This document shows positions 1-5,064 of a DNA stretch of 21,292 nt, piece by piece. The position numbers and the translations under genes are program-made. Each line of letters begins with the position of its first letter. Within the stretch, counting starts at the first letter, position 1. The DNA lies in IMG/VR virus record IMGVR_UViG_3300025293_000055, positions 1-21,292 of that record. The stretch is one strand, 5' to 3'. Source of the DNA: a virus. The notes under the pieces are model-generated. The model ran no database searches, was not told where the DNA came from, and worked only from the letters and a program-made list of their open reading frames with translations.

Positions 1-139
1 CTTTCGAAACGATTACGTCACAATCAAAGCCGGCTAATTTTCCCTTGCTGGACGCCGCTCTTAGCACATCGAACCCGTTATCTCTAAAAAGTTTTGCGAC
101 TTCGCGCTCAAAAGTGACACCCTTGGAATAATTTGACAT
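1..139 (-). CDS. Holliday-junction-resolvase-like PD-(D/E)XK nuclease, N-terminal part (cut by window edge)
   Basis: Only the first ~46 codons are inside the window. The reading begins MSNYSKGVTFEREVAKLF and continues with DNGFDVLRAASSKGKL and then FDCDVIVSK. This matches the start of archaeal-type Hjc resolvases and related phage nucleases: a K-G-x-x-(F)-E-R-E helix carrying the first catalytic Glu, a GF-V-R strand, a Ser/Gly-rich turn, and D-x-D-V-I as the second acidic strand. Such enzymes cut four-way DNA junctions during phage recombination or debranch DNA before packaging. ATG codons occur at 145 and 139. I chose 139 because the G7 run at 146-152 is then about 6 nt upstream, whereas it touches the ATG at 145. 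The gene diverges from the zinc-protein gene with only 34 bp between starts. The family call rests on the N-terminus only, so another Hjc-like restriction-type nuclease is possible. Confidence 0.55.
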   Translation of the reverse strand, partial: MSNYSKGVTFEREVAKLFRDNGFDVLRAASSKGKLAGFDCDVIVSK

Positions 140-157
140 TGACATCCCCCCCTTTGT

Positions 158-186
158 CATATAAAGGAGTTAAATGGCCTCGTCAA
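158..186 (-). promoter_or_regulatory. Possible sigma70 promoter for the leftward nuclease gene
   Basis: On the minus strand TTGACG (186-181) is followed by a 17-nt spacer and TATATG (163-158). The -35 matches 5 of 6 consensus bases and the -10 matches 4 of 6. Transcription would start near 151, leaving a 12-nt leader that begins with the G-run used as ribosome site. The -35 lies inside the start of the opposing gene. The match is moderate and unsupported by other evidence. Confidence 0.3.
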
Positions 187-551
187 CAAAAGTTCAACGA
201 CCGCCCTTTGTACGGGACGAGGAGGGGCAATTTAATTGCCGAAAATGTCAGATGAGATTCGACGTTCTCGACGGGGTTGCGGCCTGGGAAAAATTTTCCG
301 GCACGCCAAAGGTTACAGATGCTGACAAACCACCAAAAAATCAGCATAAATGCCCGGATTGCGGCATGAAATTTTTTAGTGGTTCCCACTCAAAGAAAAA
401 AAAGGGGATTAAAATGTCAATTGACTTAGACACCTATTTGAAACAAGGGGGCGATCTCTACAAGCAAGGCACCTGCGAGATTTGTTCGATTCCGCTTTTT
501 GGCTCCACTAGGATGCCTCGAAAACGTTGCGGTGAGCATGGAAACTTTTAA
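174..551 (+). CDS. Cys-rich zinc-ribbon-like protein of unknown function
   Basis: A 125-aa protein with a good ribosome site (AAAGGAG, 163-169) before the ATG. It carries CxxC pairs at C22/C25 and C60/C63, a likely four-Cys zinc ribbon. A third cluster follows at C101/C104 with C119 and H122, which could bind a second zinc. A Lys-rich linker (K74-K77) encoded by an A-run separates the two halves. An internal in-frame ATG at 414 has its own AAAGGGGAT site, so a 45-aa C-terminal form could be made separately. The A-run also contains an in-frame A AAA AAG heptamer. I do not recognise the family. Position at the head of a recombination and replication cluster suggests nucleic-acid binding, but that is only inference. 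The last 14 bp overlap the exonuclease gene. Confidence 0.7.
   Translation: MASSTKVQRPPFVRDEEGQFNCRKCQMRFDVLDGVAAWEKFSGTPKVTDADKPPKNQHKCPDCGMKFFSGSHSKKKKGIKMSIDLDTYLKQGGDLYKQGTCEICSIPLFGSTRMPRKRCGEHGNF
396..416 (+). promoter_or_regulatory. In-frame A AAA AAG slippery heptamer plus internal ribosome site and ATG
   Basis: The A8 run at 396-403 is followed by GGGG. In the gene's frame the heptamer reads A398 AAA AAG, the sequence used for -1 frameshifting in E. coli dnaX. A -1 slip gives GGG GAT and then stop TAA at 410-412. Just upstream AGTGG (378-382) can pair with CCACT (386-390). The same bases 401-408 (AAAGGGGA) form a ribosome site 5-6 nt before ATG 414. Whether slippage or internal initiation happens cannot be told from sequence. 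Confidence 0.4.
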
Positions 552-1347
552 GCTTTACGGCGGCGAAATCACGCTACAATATGATGATGACAAGCATAAA
601 TATGTTGTTGATGGAAATGTAATCGATTTCACTGCGTCTCAGTGCAGCAATTTTTTCAATCAGCCATGGATGATCCCGTGGGGCAAAAAAGTCATGCGCG
701 AGGCGGCCGTCGAAGAGTACAAAAAATTTTCCCAGGTGATTGGCACGCTCGTCGAATCTGGCGTTAAAATTAAAGCGAGTAATTTTTTAGACGAGGTCAA
801 AATAAAGGAGCTGGAGAAACGCTTAAATGCCGCCACACGAAAAACATCAGACCGCGCTCTTTTAATTGGCGATTTAGTGCACAGGTACGCGCATGAATTC
901 GCGCTCGGAAAAGAACCAGACCTTCCACACAACGAGGATGCCGCGAGGGCCTGTGCGGCCTTTAAAGAAAAATTTTGGGAAAAATTTGACGTTACGCCGG
1001 TTGACGCAGAAGCTAAAGTTTACAGCGCGAAGCACACCTACGCCGGCTCTCTCGATCTTGACGCGCACACTACGCTTGGCAGGTCAATCGTTGATTACAA
1101 AACTACGAACAATTTACGGCGCTTTAGTCCGAAAGTCGAACACATAGTTCAGTGTGCTGGTTACGCGAAGGCGCGAGAAGAAGAAGGGCACGGCCCATAC
1201 GACGTTTTGCTTGTCGTCGAAATTGACAGGGGCGACGGCGACGTTCGAGTTACCGCCTGGGAGGATATAGAGAGGGCTTTTACTGCCTTCAGAGCTTGCG
1301 TGTACAACTACAGGTTGCAGAAAGAAGCGTCTAAACTTCCCAAGTAG
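538..1347 (+). CDS. PD-(D/E)XK exonuclease, RecB/Cas4-like fold
   Basis: A 269-aa protein starting METFKLYGGEITLQY. It shows the RecB-type nuclease motifs in order: GDLVHRYAHE with H115, E158 in the EAKVY strand, GSLD with D173, DYKT with D186 and K188 as the catalytic core, and Q205-x3-Y209 (QCAGY). Proteins of this type process double-stranded ends in phage recombination and may prepare 3' overhangs for annealing. The open frame extends up to an ATG at 499, but that would overlap the upstream gene by 53 bp. ATG 538, with GGTGAG close upstream and a 14-bp overlap, is the better start. It lies just before a gene with an SSB-like acidic tail, fitting a replication and recombination module. No four-Cys iron-sulphur cluster of the Cas4 kind is visible at the C-terminus. 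Confidence 0.85.
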   Translation: METFKLYGGEITLQYDDDKHKYVVDGNVIDFTASQCSNFFNQPWMIPWGKKVMREAAVEEYKKFSQVIGTLVESGVKIKASNFLDEVKIKELEKRLNAATRKTSDRALLIGDLVHRYAHEFALGKEPDLPHNEDAARACAAFKEKFWEKFDVTPVDAEAKVYSAKHTYAGSLDLDAHTTLGRSIVDYKTTNNLRRFSPKVEHIVQCAGYAKAREEEGHGPYDVLLVVEIDRGDGDVRVTAWEDIERAFTAFRACVYNYRLQKEASKLPK

Positions 1348-1376
1348 AACAAACAGTAAACAAAAGGAAAGATGGA

Positions 1377-1640
1377 ATGGAAAGAAAATTCGTGTTAGAC
1401 CCTGGGCAAGGCAGCATGTTTAAGCGGATGTCAAACCACCCCAAAGCCCCGGCGTATTCTGGTCCGTTGAAGGATCTCAACGGCAAAGAGCATGACATCG
1501 CAATTTGGTGGGCCAAAAATGATGCAGGGGAGGTAAAAAAAGACAAAAATGGCAACCCGTGGCTGCAAGTAAGCCTATCAGAACAAAGAGTCAGGGACGA
1601 CCGGCCGCAGCAGCAGAAGGAGGAGGATGTCCCTTTTTAA
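1377..1640 (+). CDS. Small single-strand-DNA-binding-like protein with acidic DVPF tail
   Basis: An 87-aa protein with ribosome site AGGAAAG at 1365-1371. The core (GPLKDLNGKEHDIAIWWAK, then GNPWLQVSLSEQ) has the alternating strand pattern I associate with DUF736-like and small OB-fold phage proteins. It ends in a Gln/Arg/Lys linker and then EEDVPF, which resembles the acidic, hydrophobic-ended tail (DDIPF) by which bacterial SSB recruits partner proteins. It is shorter than bacterial SSB (about 110 residues before the linker), so a compact or divergent fold is implied. It sits 29 bp after the exonuclease gene. A role coating single strands during recombination or replication is inferred from tail and context. 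Binding has not been shown for this group as far as I know. Confidence 0.5.
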   Translation: MERKFVLDPGQGSMFKRMSNHPKAPAYSGPLKDLNGKEHDIAIWWAKNDAGEVKKDKNGNPWLQVSLSEQRVRDDRPQQQKEEDVPF

Positions 1641-1682
1641 TCGAAGTTCGTAAACATTTTGGCAATTACGAAGTAGTTTATC

Positions 1683-1946
1683 ATGGAAAAATACGTACCA
1701 TCGATTGAGCCTTTCGAAATCGATTCACAGAACAGGATACGTTTAGTTGACATCGATGCAAACAATTGGGCGTTTCAACGGCTGTCAAAAAAATTTAAAG
1801 TCTGGGATACAGTTGCATATGTCGGAAAGACTGAAAATCTGACAAATATAGCAAAACGGTTTGCCTCAGAGAGCGCTGTGTGCGCGGCTCAAGGGGTTCT
1901 GGAGGGGTTGCCTAGAAAACCAACAAAACGAACAGGGCGCTTTTAA
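1683..1946 (+). CDS. Hypothetical 87-aa phage protein
   Basis: The 87-aa product begins MEKYVPSIEPFEID and has a basic C-terminus (LPRKPTKRTGRF). It has no signal peptide, membrane segment or cysteine cluster; the single Cys is near residue 67. No convincing Shine-Dalgarno site precedes the ATG (GAAGTAGTTTATC), so translation may depend on coupling or be weak. It lies between the SSB-like and HNH genes on the same strand, 42 bp after the first and 15 bp before the second, and is probably cotranscribed. The pattern of charged residues suggests a small soluble alpha/beta protein. I do not recognise the family and offer no function. Confidence 0.55.
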   Translation: MEKYVPSIEPFEIDSQNRIRLVDIDANNWAFQRLSKKFKVWDTVAYVGKTENLTNIAKRFASESAVCAAQGVLEGLPRKPTKRTGRF

Positions 1947-1961
1947 AATGGCGTATAGAGG

Positions 1962-2330
1962 GTGTCGGGAAAAAACGCTGATTTTTTGAGTTTCATTCGC
2001 GGCTTGCCGTGCTGTTCGTGTGGTGCGGTAAGTCAGGTACAGGCTGCTCACGTTCGAATCCTGCCGGTCAAGGAGGAATTAAAGGGTGGCACGGGGAAAA
2101 AGCCGGCAGACTTCGCTGCTGTACCTCTGTGTTTTTCATGTCACAGCACACAGCACCAAAAAGGGGAAAGGACATTCTGGGCAAACAAACGTGTTGAGCC
2201 GATAAGGTACGCACCATTTTTGGTGGGGTGTTTTATTTTGTATAGGCTCGACCTTGCCACACAAGTGGCCGCCAGGGAGACATTTCATTCGTTAAATGTC
2301 AAGCATAAAGATGGGTGGTATGATAACTGA
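1962..2330 (+). CDS. HNH-type nuclease-like zinc protein (DUF968/Ref-like)
   Basis: A 122-aa protein. It shows LPCCSCG (C17/C18, C20), AAHVR (H30), then VPLCFSCHSTQH (C57, C60, H61, H65) followed by KGERTFW. This spacing of two Cys knuckles around an A-H-x-R motif matches DUF968/Ref-type HNH proteins found in phage recombination clusters; the zinc holds the fold and the histidines would coordinate metal and attack DNA. The in-frame start is GTG 1962, directly after TAGAGG, which is a poor ribosome site. An ATG at 1948 in another frame reads MAYRGCRE and would join this frame if the A6 run at 1970-1975 held one more A, giving MAYRGCREKNADFL. The true start may therefore be disrupted. Its end overlaps the next gene by 11 bp. 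Confidence 0.65.
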   Translation: MSGKNADFLSFIRGLPCCSCGAVSQVQAAHVRILPVKEELKGGTGKKPADFAAVPLCFSCHSTQHQKGERTFWANKRVEPIRYAPFLVGCFILYRLDLATQVAARETFHSLNVKHKDGWYDN

Positions 2331-2634
2331 CGAGAGCGCGGAAAAGTGCATCGACTTCATACGTGACAATGCCAGCACATACGCGATGGCAAAGGCAAAC
2401 CGGGTTTATTCAGAGCAGTACAGGAAAACGGTGAAGGCGAGGTTGCGCCAAGAATCAAACGCAAGGACCGAAGGCCAAAAAGACGACTATGCCTATTCAC
2501 ACGTTGACTACAACGGTATTTTAGACGGCTTGAAAGAAGCCGTGTATGCGGAAACGAAACTTCAATGGGAGCTTGAGGCCGCTAGAGTTAAAATTTCAGC
2601 GTGGCAGACCGAACGAAAAGCTAATCTACTCTAA
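2320..2634 (+). CDS. Conserved small helical phage protein of unknown function
   Basis: A roughly 104-aa, almost entirely helical and charged protein: MITDESAEKCIDFIRDNAS, then MAKANRVYSEQYRKTVKARL, then YAYSHVDYNGILDGLKEA. I recall similar short proteins in alphaproteobacterial phage recombination clusters, next to HNH and exonuclease genes, but not a proven function. In-frame ATGs lie at 2296, 2311 and 2320. I prefer 2320 because it puts the protein at the conserved-looking start and overlaps the upstream stop by 11 bp with a weak GGGTGG site; 2296 remains possible. The gene ends 9 bp inside the converging lipoprotein gene, so there is no room for a separate terminator between the two operons. 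Confidence 0.6.
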   Translation: MITDESAEKCIDFIRDNASTYAMAKANRVYSEQYRKTVKARLRQESNARTEGQKDDYAYSHVDYNGILDGLKEAVYAETKLQWELEAARVKISAWQTERKANLL

Positions 2635-2838
2635 ACAGATTCTGTCTTTCATAAGGATTCTGGTTAAGGCGCAGTCCTTCCCAGTCACGGCAGATATGCC
2701 ATGGTCTGTTATAGTTTTATCTGTAATGGCAAACGACAGGCCATCAAACACGCCGATCAATTTGGACGGCATCGAAGAGCAGCCGTTCAAAAATAAAATT
2801 AGCGCAACGCTACTTACGTACTTTTTTAATCGCGTCAC
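2626..2838 (-). CDS. Small lipoprotein with VTGKDC tail motif
   Basis: A 70-aa protein starting at GTG 2838. The N-terminus is MTRLKKYVSS, then hydrophobic VALILFL, then lipobox LNGC with Cys20, so it should be lipid-anchored after signal peptidase II cleavage. The mature part has no second membrane segment. It ends in a block AVTGKDCAL...ICLE; I recall related Cys-containing tails in small proteobacterial lipoproteins. It overlaps the holin-candidate gene by 29 bp and is the last gene of the lysis cassette, the usual place for an outer-membrane spanin subunit (Rz1-like). It lacks the Pro-rich character of Rz1, and no inner-membrane spanin gene overlaps it. It may therefore be an o-spanin, or a conserved lipoprotein with another role. 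Confidence 0.6.
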   Translation of the reverse strand: MTRLKKYVSSVALILFLNGCSSMPSKLIGVFDGLSFAITDKTITDHGISAVTGKDCALTRILMKDRICLE

Positions 2839-3190
2839 TAATCACATTGCCCAGTGGCTTGACGCCGAAGGCCGCTGAAAACGAAATTCCCAGGAAGTAG
2901 AGATACCAGTTTGGAAATGTCTGGAGAACCTCGAATCCTCGTTGGACCCATTCAACAGCCGGCGGGTAAAACGCGAGGACTAGAGGAGCGGCTATTACCA
3001 CCGTCCAAAACTCATCTTTGTAGGAGTTCATTGACCCCCGTGCCATGAACATTTCCCAGGCCGTTTTGTCCTTTAGGTAAGCCATTTTGGCTTCATGTTT
3101 TGCCGTGGACTCTTGATTTTTATTTTGCAAATATTGCTTGCCAGTCGAAAACACGCCGCTGACGACAGATCCGATAATTGAGCCTATCAT
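2810..3190 (-). CDS. Holin candidate, membrane protein next to endolysin
   Basis: A 126-aa protein. The N-terminus MIGSIIGSVVSGVF is weakly hydrophobic or amphipathic. A charged stretch (about residues 17-60) follows, then two clear membrane segments, WTVVIAAPLVLAFYP (about 62-77) and WYLYFLGISFSAAFGV (about 94-110), and a basic tail KKVRK. This layout matches phage holins of marine and alphaproteobacterial phages that have a long N-terminal helix before two membrane spans. A holin forms the inner-membrane lesion that lets the lysozyme reach the cell wall. Its ATG overlaps the endolysin stop as ATGA, so translation is probably coupled. Context and topology carry the call. Confidence 0.65.
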   Translation of the reverse strand: MIGSIIGSVVSGVFSTGKQYLQNKNQESTAKHEAKMAYLKDKTAWEMFMARGSMNSYKDEFWTVVIAAPLVLAFYPPAVEWVQRGFEVLQTFPNWYLYFLGISFSAAFGVKPLGNVISDAIKKVRK

Positions 3191-3615
3191 ATTCCCTCCT
3201 TGAGCAAACGCGCGATTGTGTAGGAGCGCTCACCAACCTGACTGCTCCATTTTGAGCGAAGCAATTCAGCAGAGACATCTGACCATGACGCCTCTCCGTT
3301 AACGGCTTGCCCTATAAGAGCGAGTGTTTTTTTGAATTTTTTGAGTTTCGTTAAACCAATATTGTAGTGCAAATCGATTAACGCGATCTGCCGTGCTTCA
3401 CTAAGGTTACTAAACCACGGAAACGAATCGTCAAGCTCCTTCATGGAAATGTCGATATCGTTTTTCAGGAGATATAGAGCCTCATTTTTAGAGATTCCAC
3501 GACTCTGAATGTTTCTTCCCACGCCTATGCTGAGAAATCCCTCTGGGCACGTGTAGGGCTCTAATTTTAATCCCTCGTGATGGATTAGTTGTTCACACAG
3601 ACGATTAAAATCCAT
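3187..3615 (-). CDS. Endolysin, T4-type lysozyme (GH24)
   Basis: A 142-aa muramidase-type endolysin. The N-terminal catalytic block reads HHEGLKLEPYTC, then PEGFLSIGVGRNI. Aligned with T4 lysozyme, E14 corresponds to E11, C23 to D20 and S29 to T26, with GVG replacing GIG. The helical lobe follows (SEARQIALIDLHYNIG, then WSSQVGERSYTIARLL), which carries the usual R-x-x-E-x-x-L/I-x-L ending. It should cleave the MurNAc-GlcNAc bond of peptidoglycan. There is no signal peptide or signal-arrest membrane segment, so release needs the adjacent holin. The start overlaps the upstream stop as TAATG, and its own stop overlaps the holin ATG. Length is normal for the short form of the family. Confidence 0.92.
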   Translation of the reverse strand: MDFNRLCEQLIHHEGLKLEPYTCPEGFLSIGVGRNIQSRGISKNEALYLLKNDIDISMKELDDSFPWFSNLSEARQIALIDLHYNIGLTKLKKFKKTLALIGQAVNGEASWSDVSAELLRSKWSSQVGERSYTIARLLKEGI

Positions 3616-3785
3616 TAGAAATCCAATTTCTTAATTAAATACGAATACTGGCTGTGGTGCCCTTTCATATCTCCCGCGTCTTCCCAACCAGGTGGTGCTG
3701 GTTTCCCAATTGGCCAATACTGTAAAGTCTCGATGGAGAAGGTGGATTCATCACAAAAATTGATTGGTTGTTTTTGCTCATCCAT
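3615..3785 (-). CDS. Small conserved phage protein, 56 aa
   Basis: MDEQKQPINFCDESTFSIET is followed by LQYWPIGKPAPPGWEDAG and GHHSQYSYLI. The block P-P-G-W-E, about six residues, then G-H-H-x-x-Y-S-x-L-I is one I have seen in very short proteobacterial and phage proteins of unknown role. The open frame extends back to 3905, but only the ATG at 3785 makes sense: it overlaps the upstream stop by 8 bp, has GGGGAAG close upstream, and the extension lies wholly within the neighbouring gene. It has no membrane segment or signal. The gene is translationally linked to the TSCPD-like gene before it and the lysozyme after it. Confidence 0.6.
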   Translation of the reverse strand: MDEQKQPINFCDESTFSIETLQYWPIGKPAPPGWEDAGDMKGHHSQYSYLIKKLDF

Positions 3786-4008
3786 ACGGGTCTTCCCCTT
3801 GTAAAACCTGTGAAATCCAAATCCCAGTCTCAAGCATGACCTGATTAAAAGCAGTCCCGGTTTTGCCACGGTCATTGAAAAAAACCTCGCAGGCCTTGCC
3901 CTCATTAAAGCCTATCGTAATTGTAAGTTTAAATTTATTCCCCATGGCATCGTACGCTTCTATGTCACGGCTGATCGTCGGTCGCCGATCCGGTGGCCGC
4001 TTCCGCAT
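3778..4008 (-). CDS. TSCPD-domain-like small protein
   Basis: A 76-aa protein with a basic start (MRKRPPDRRPT), then FKLTITIGFNEGKACEVFF, then GKTGTAFNQV and ISQVLQGED. The order G-x-A-x-E-V/I-F, then a G-T/S-A turn, then a helix ending I-S-x-x-L-Q-x-G matches the TSCPD domain found at the C-terminus of class II ribonucleotide reductases and as stand-alone proteins in alphaproteobacteria and their phages. A link to nucleotide metabolism is known for the family, but the role of stand-alone forms is unclear. The start is ATG 4008, right after AGGAGGAAA; the frame opens earlier at TTG 4023. It overlaps the DUF3310 gene by 44 bp. Confidence 0.55.
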   Translation of the reverse strand: MRKRPPDRRPTISRDIEAYDAMGNKFKLTITIGFNEGKACEVFFNDRGKTGTAFNQVMLETGIWISQVLQGEDPYG

Positions 4009-4222
4009 TTTCCTCCTCTTCAATGAGACAGTTTAAATACCACCGAGCCTTATACAGGTCCGGCAACCCGTCCTTTATTTTGTACCTGGACACATACTTT
4101 ATTACATTTCCCTGCGCGTAGCCGAATTTGTTAGAGTTAATATAGTCGAATGTTTCGACACCTCCCTGGTTATAATGACGTGGGCGGATCAAATACTCCT
4201 CTAAAGTTAAATTTTTATCCAT
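3965..4222 (-). CDS. DUF3310 phage protein
   Basis: An 85-aa protein with the DUF3310 signature: P-x-H-Y (RPRHYNQGGVETFDYI), a G-x-x-x-K-Y-x-x-R helix (GNVIKYVSRYKIKDGL), then D-L-x-K-A-x-W-Y-L. The family is common in phages, often near replication or nucleotide-metabolism genes, and its biochemical role is not settled. It matches the usual compact domain length. I use ATG 4222, which overlaps the metallophosphoesterase stop by 8 bp (ATGGATAA). The open frame begins earlier at 4273 inside that gene. The C-terminal tail is acidic (EEEENAEAATGSATDDQP). Confidence 0.82.
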   Translation of the reverse strand: MDKNLTLEEYLIRPRHYNQGGVETFDYINSNKFGYAQGNVIKYVSRYKIKDGLPDLYKARWYLNCLIEEEENAEAATGSATDDQP

Positions 4223-4970
4223 ATTCCCGCAAAATTCGTTTTGTGGAAATCCATTCGTGGTCAAACTCTCCACGCCTTACATCTCGCAGAATTAGCAAAC
4301 CACGTTTCCACATCCAATTTGCTGATCCAGCATATCCTTCAAACTGCCGTGGGTCCAGATAGCATCCCGCAATGACGCCTTGAAGGCGCTCTCCCCGCGC
4401 GTTATTTCTTTCTGCGTAATCGAAGAGGTGGCTGTGGCCCGCAATGCAGGACATGTGCCGTTTCATAATCATTGTATATGCAGGATGTTCGCCAGATATC
4501 GACCGCTGCATGATGCCCGTGACATGAAAATGAGAAAAGGCGATGCGGTCCTTGGTCAAGACACCAGGGCTTGACCCCTCGTATTTTGTCAGATTCCAAC
4601 CAAAATCATTGAAAGCCATCGATTCGAGACCGACTACGCCCTCAAGCTGCGGTTCAGTTTCGATGGCCCTAGACGCCCTATGCTCGTGGTTTCCTTCAAG
4701 AGCTTCCCTCTCAAAACTCATTTTTTTAGTGTAATGATCGAAAATCTCTAGAGCGTTGTTGCCACAATCAATGTCGTTTTTGTACCTGCGACCTTCGAAT
4801 CCTTTCGTGCCACGATCATACGAACACAACGATTCCATGTCGAACCAATCGCCCATGTTCACTACCACGTCCGGCTTCAAATCACGGGCGAGTTTGCCCA
4901 GCCAATGGTAACGTCGATTTGAAACGGCCGGCTTGGCGTGAGAATCGCCAATTATTAAATATTTCCGCAT
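4215..4970 (-). CDS. Calcineurin-like metallophosphoesterase
   Basis: A 251-aa protein with all binuclear-metal motifs in order: GDSH (D9, H11), VVNMGDWFD (D41), EGNHEHR (N94, H95) and the C-terminal GHSH. A further SHFHVTG motif lies between them. These bind two metal ions and hydrolyse phosphoesters, and phage members may act on nucleotides, DNA ends or phosphoproteins. The substrate cannot be read from sequence. ATG 4970 is the start, with AGGGGGG four bases upstream; an earlier in-frame TTG at 4994 lacks a ribosome site and lies at the predicted transcription start. It is the first gene of the minus-strand cassette, about 20 nt below the promoter at 4996-5024. Confidence 0.88.
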   Translation of the reverse strand: MRKYLIIGDSHAKPAVSNRRYHWLGKLARDLKPDVVVNMGDWFDMESLCSYDRGTKGFEGRRYKNDIDCGNNALEIFDHYTKKMSFEREALEGNHEHRASRAIETEPQLEGVVGLESMAFNDFGWNLTKYEGSSPGVLTKDRIAFSHFHVTGIMQRSISGEHPAYTMIMKRHMSCIAGHSHLFDYAERNNARGERLQGVIAGCYLDPRQFEGYAGSANWMWKRGLLILRDVRRGEFDHEWISTKRILREYG

Positions 4971-4995
4971 CAGCCCCCCTGTGGGCAATTTCAAA

Positions 4996-5024
4996 ATTAT
5001 ACTTTAATTTCAATGCCTAGTCAA
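4996..5024 (-). promoter_or_regulatory. Near-consensus sigma70 promoter of the phosphoesterase-to-lysis operon
   Basis: On the minus strand TTGACT (5024-5019) is followed by exactly 17 nt and a perfect TATAAT (5001-4996). This is 11 of 12 consensus bases with ideal spacing. The predicted start near 4989 leaves a leader of about 20 nt with an AGGGGGG ribosome site before ATG 4970. It is the best promoter I found in the window and implies use of the host RNA polymerase. Confidence 0.85.
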
Positions 5025-5064
5025 GGGCGTTGCTAAATACGCCTAGATGTGGTAGGCCAAAATT

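Noticed and set aside
133-165. TTGACATTGACA followed by TATAAA as a plus-strand promoter for the zinc-protein gene
   Set aside because: Spacing is 15 or 21 nt rather than about 17, and the transcript would start at about 172, removing the ribosome site at 163-169.
499-537. Upstream extension of the exonuclease to ATG 499
   Set aside because: It would overlap the zinc-protein gene by 53 bp and adds a segment without family similarity; ATG 538 fits better.
2546-2878. Plus-strand 110-codon open frame over the convergent junction
   Set aside because: It is antisense to the lipoprotein and holin genes and its start is inside another gene; no ribosome site or recognisable sequence.
3786-3905. Longer N-terminus for the 56-aa protein
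   Set aside because: The extension is out-of-frame translation of the TSCPD-like gene; ATG 3785 has the usual stop-start overlap.
5015-5057. GCCTAG direct copies with TAGGC inverted copy, and TGCTAAATA as an extended -10, as an operator/promoter for the primase gene
   Set aside because: Stems are only 5 bp with alternative pairings, and the -10 matches 3 of 6 bases with no proper -35. Left as unproven.
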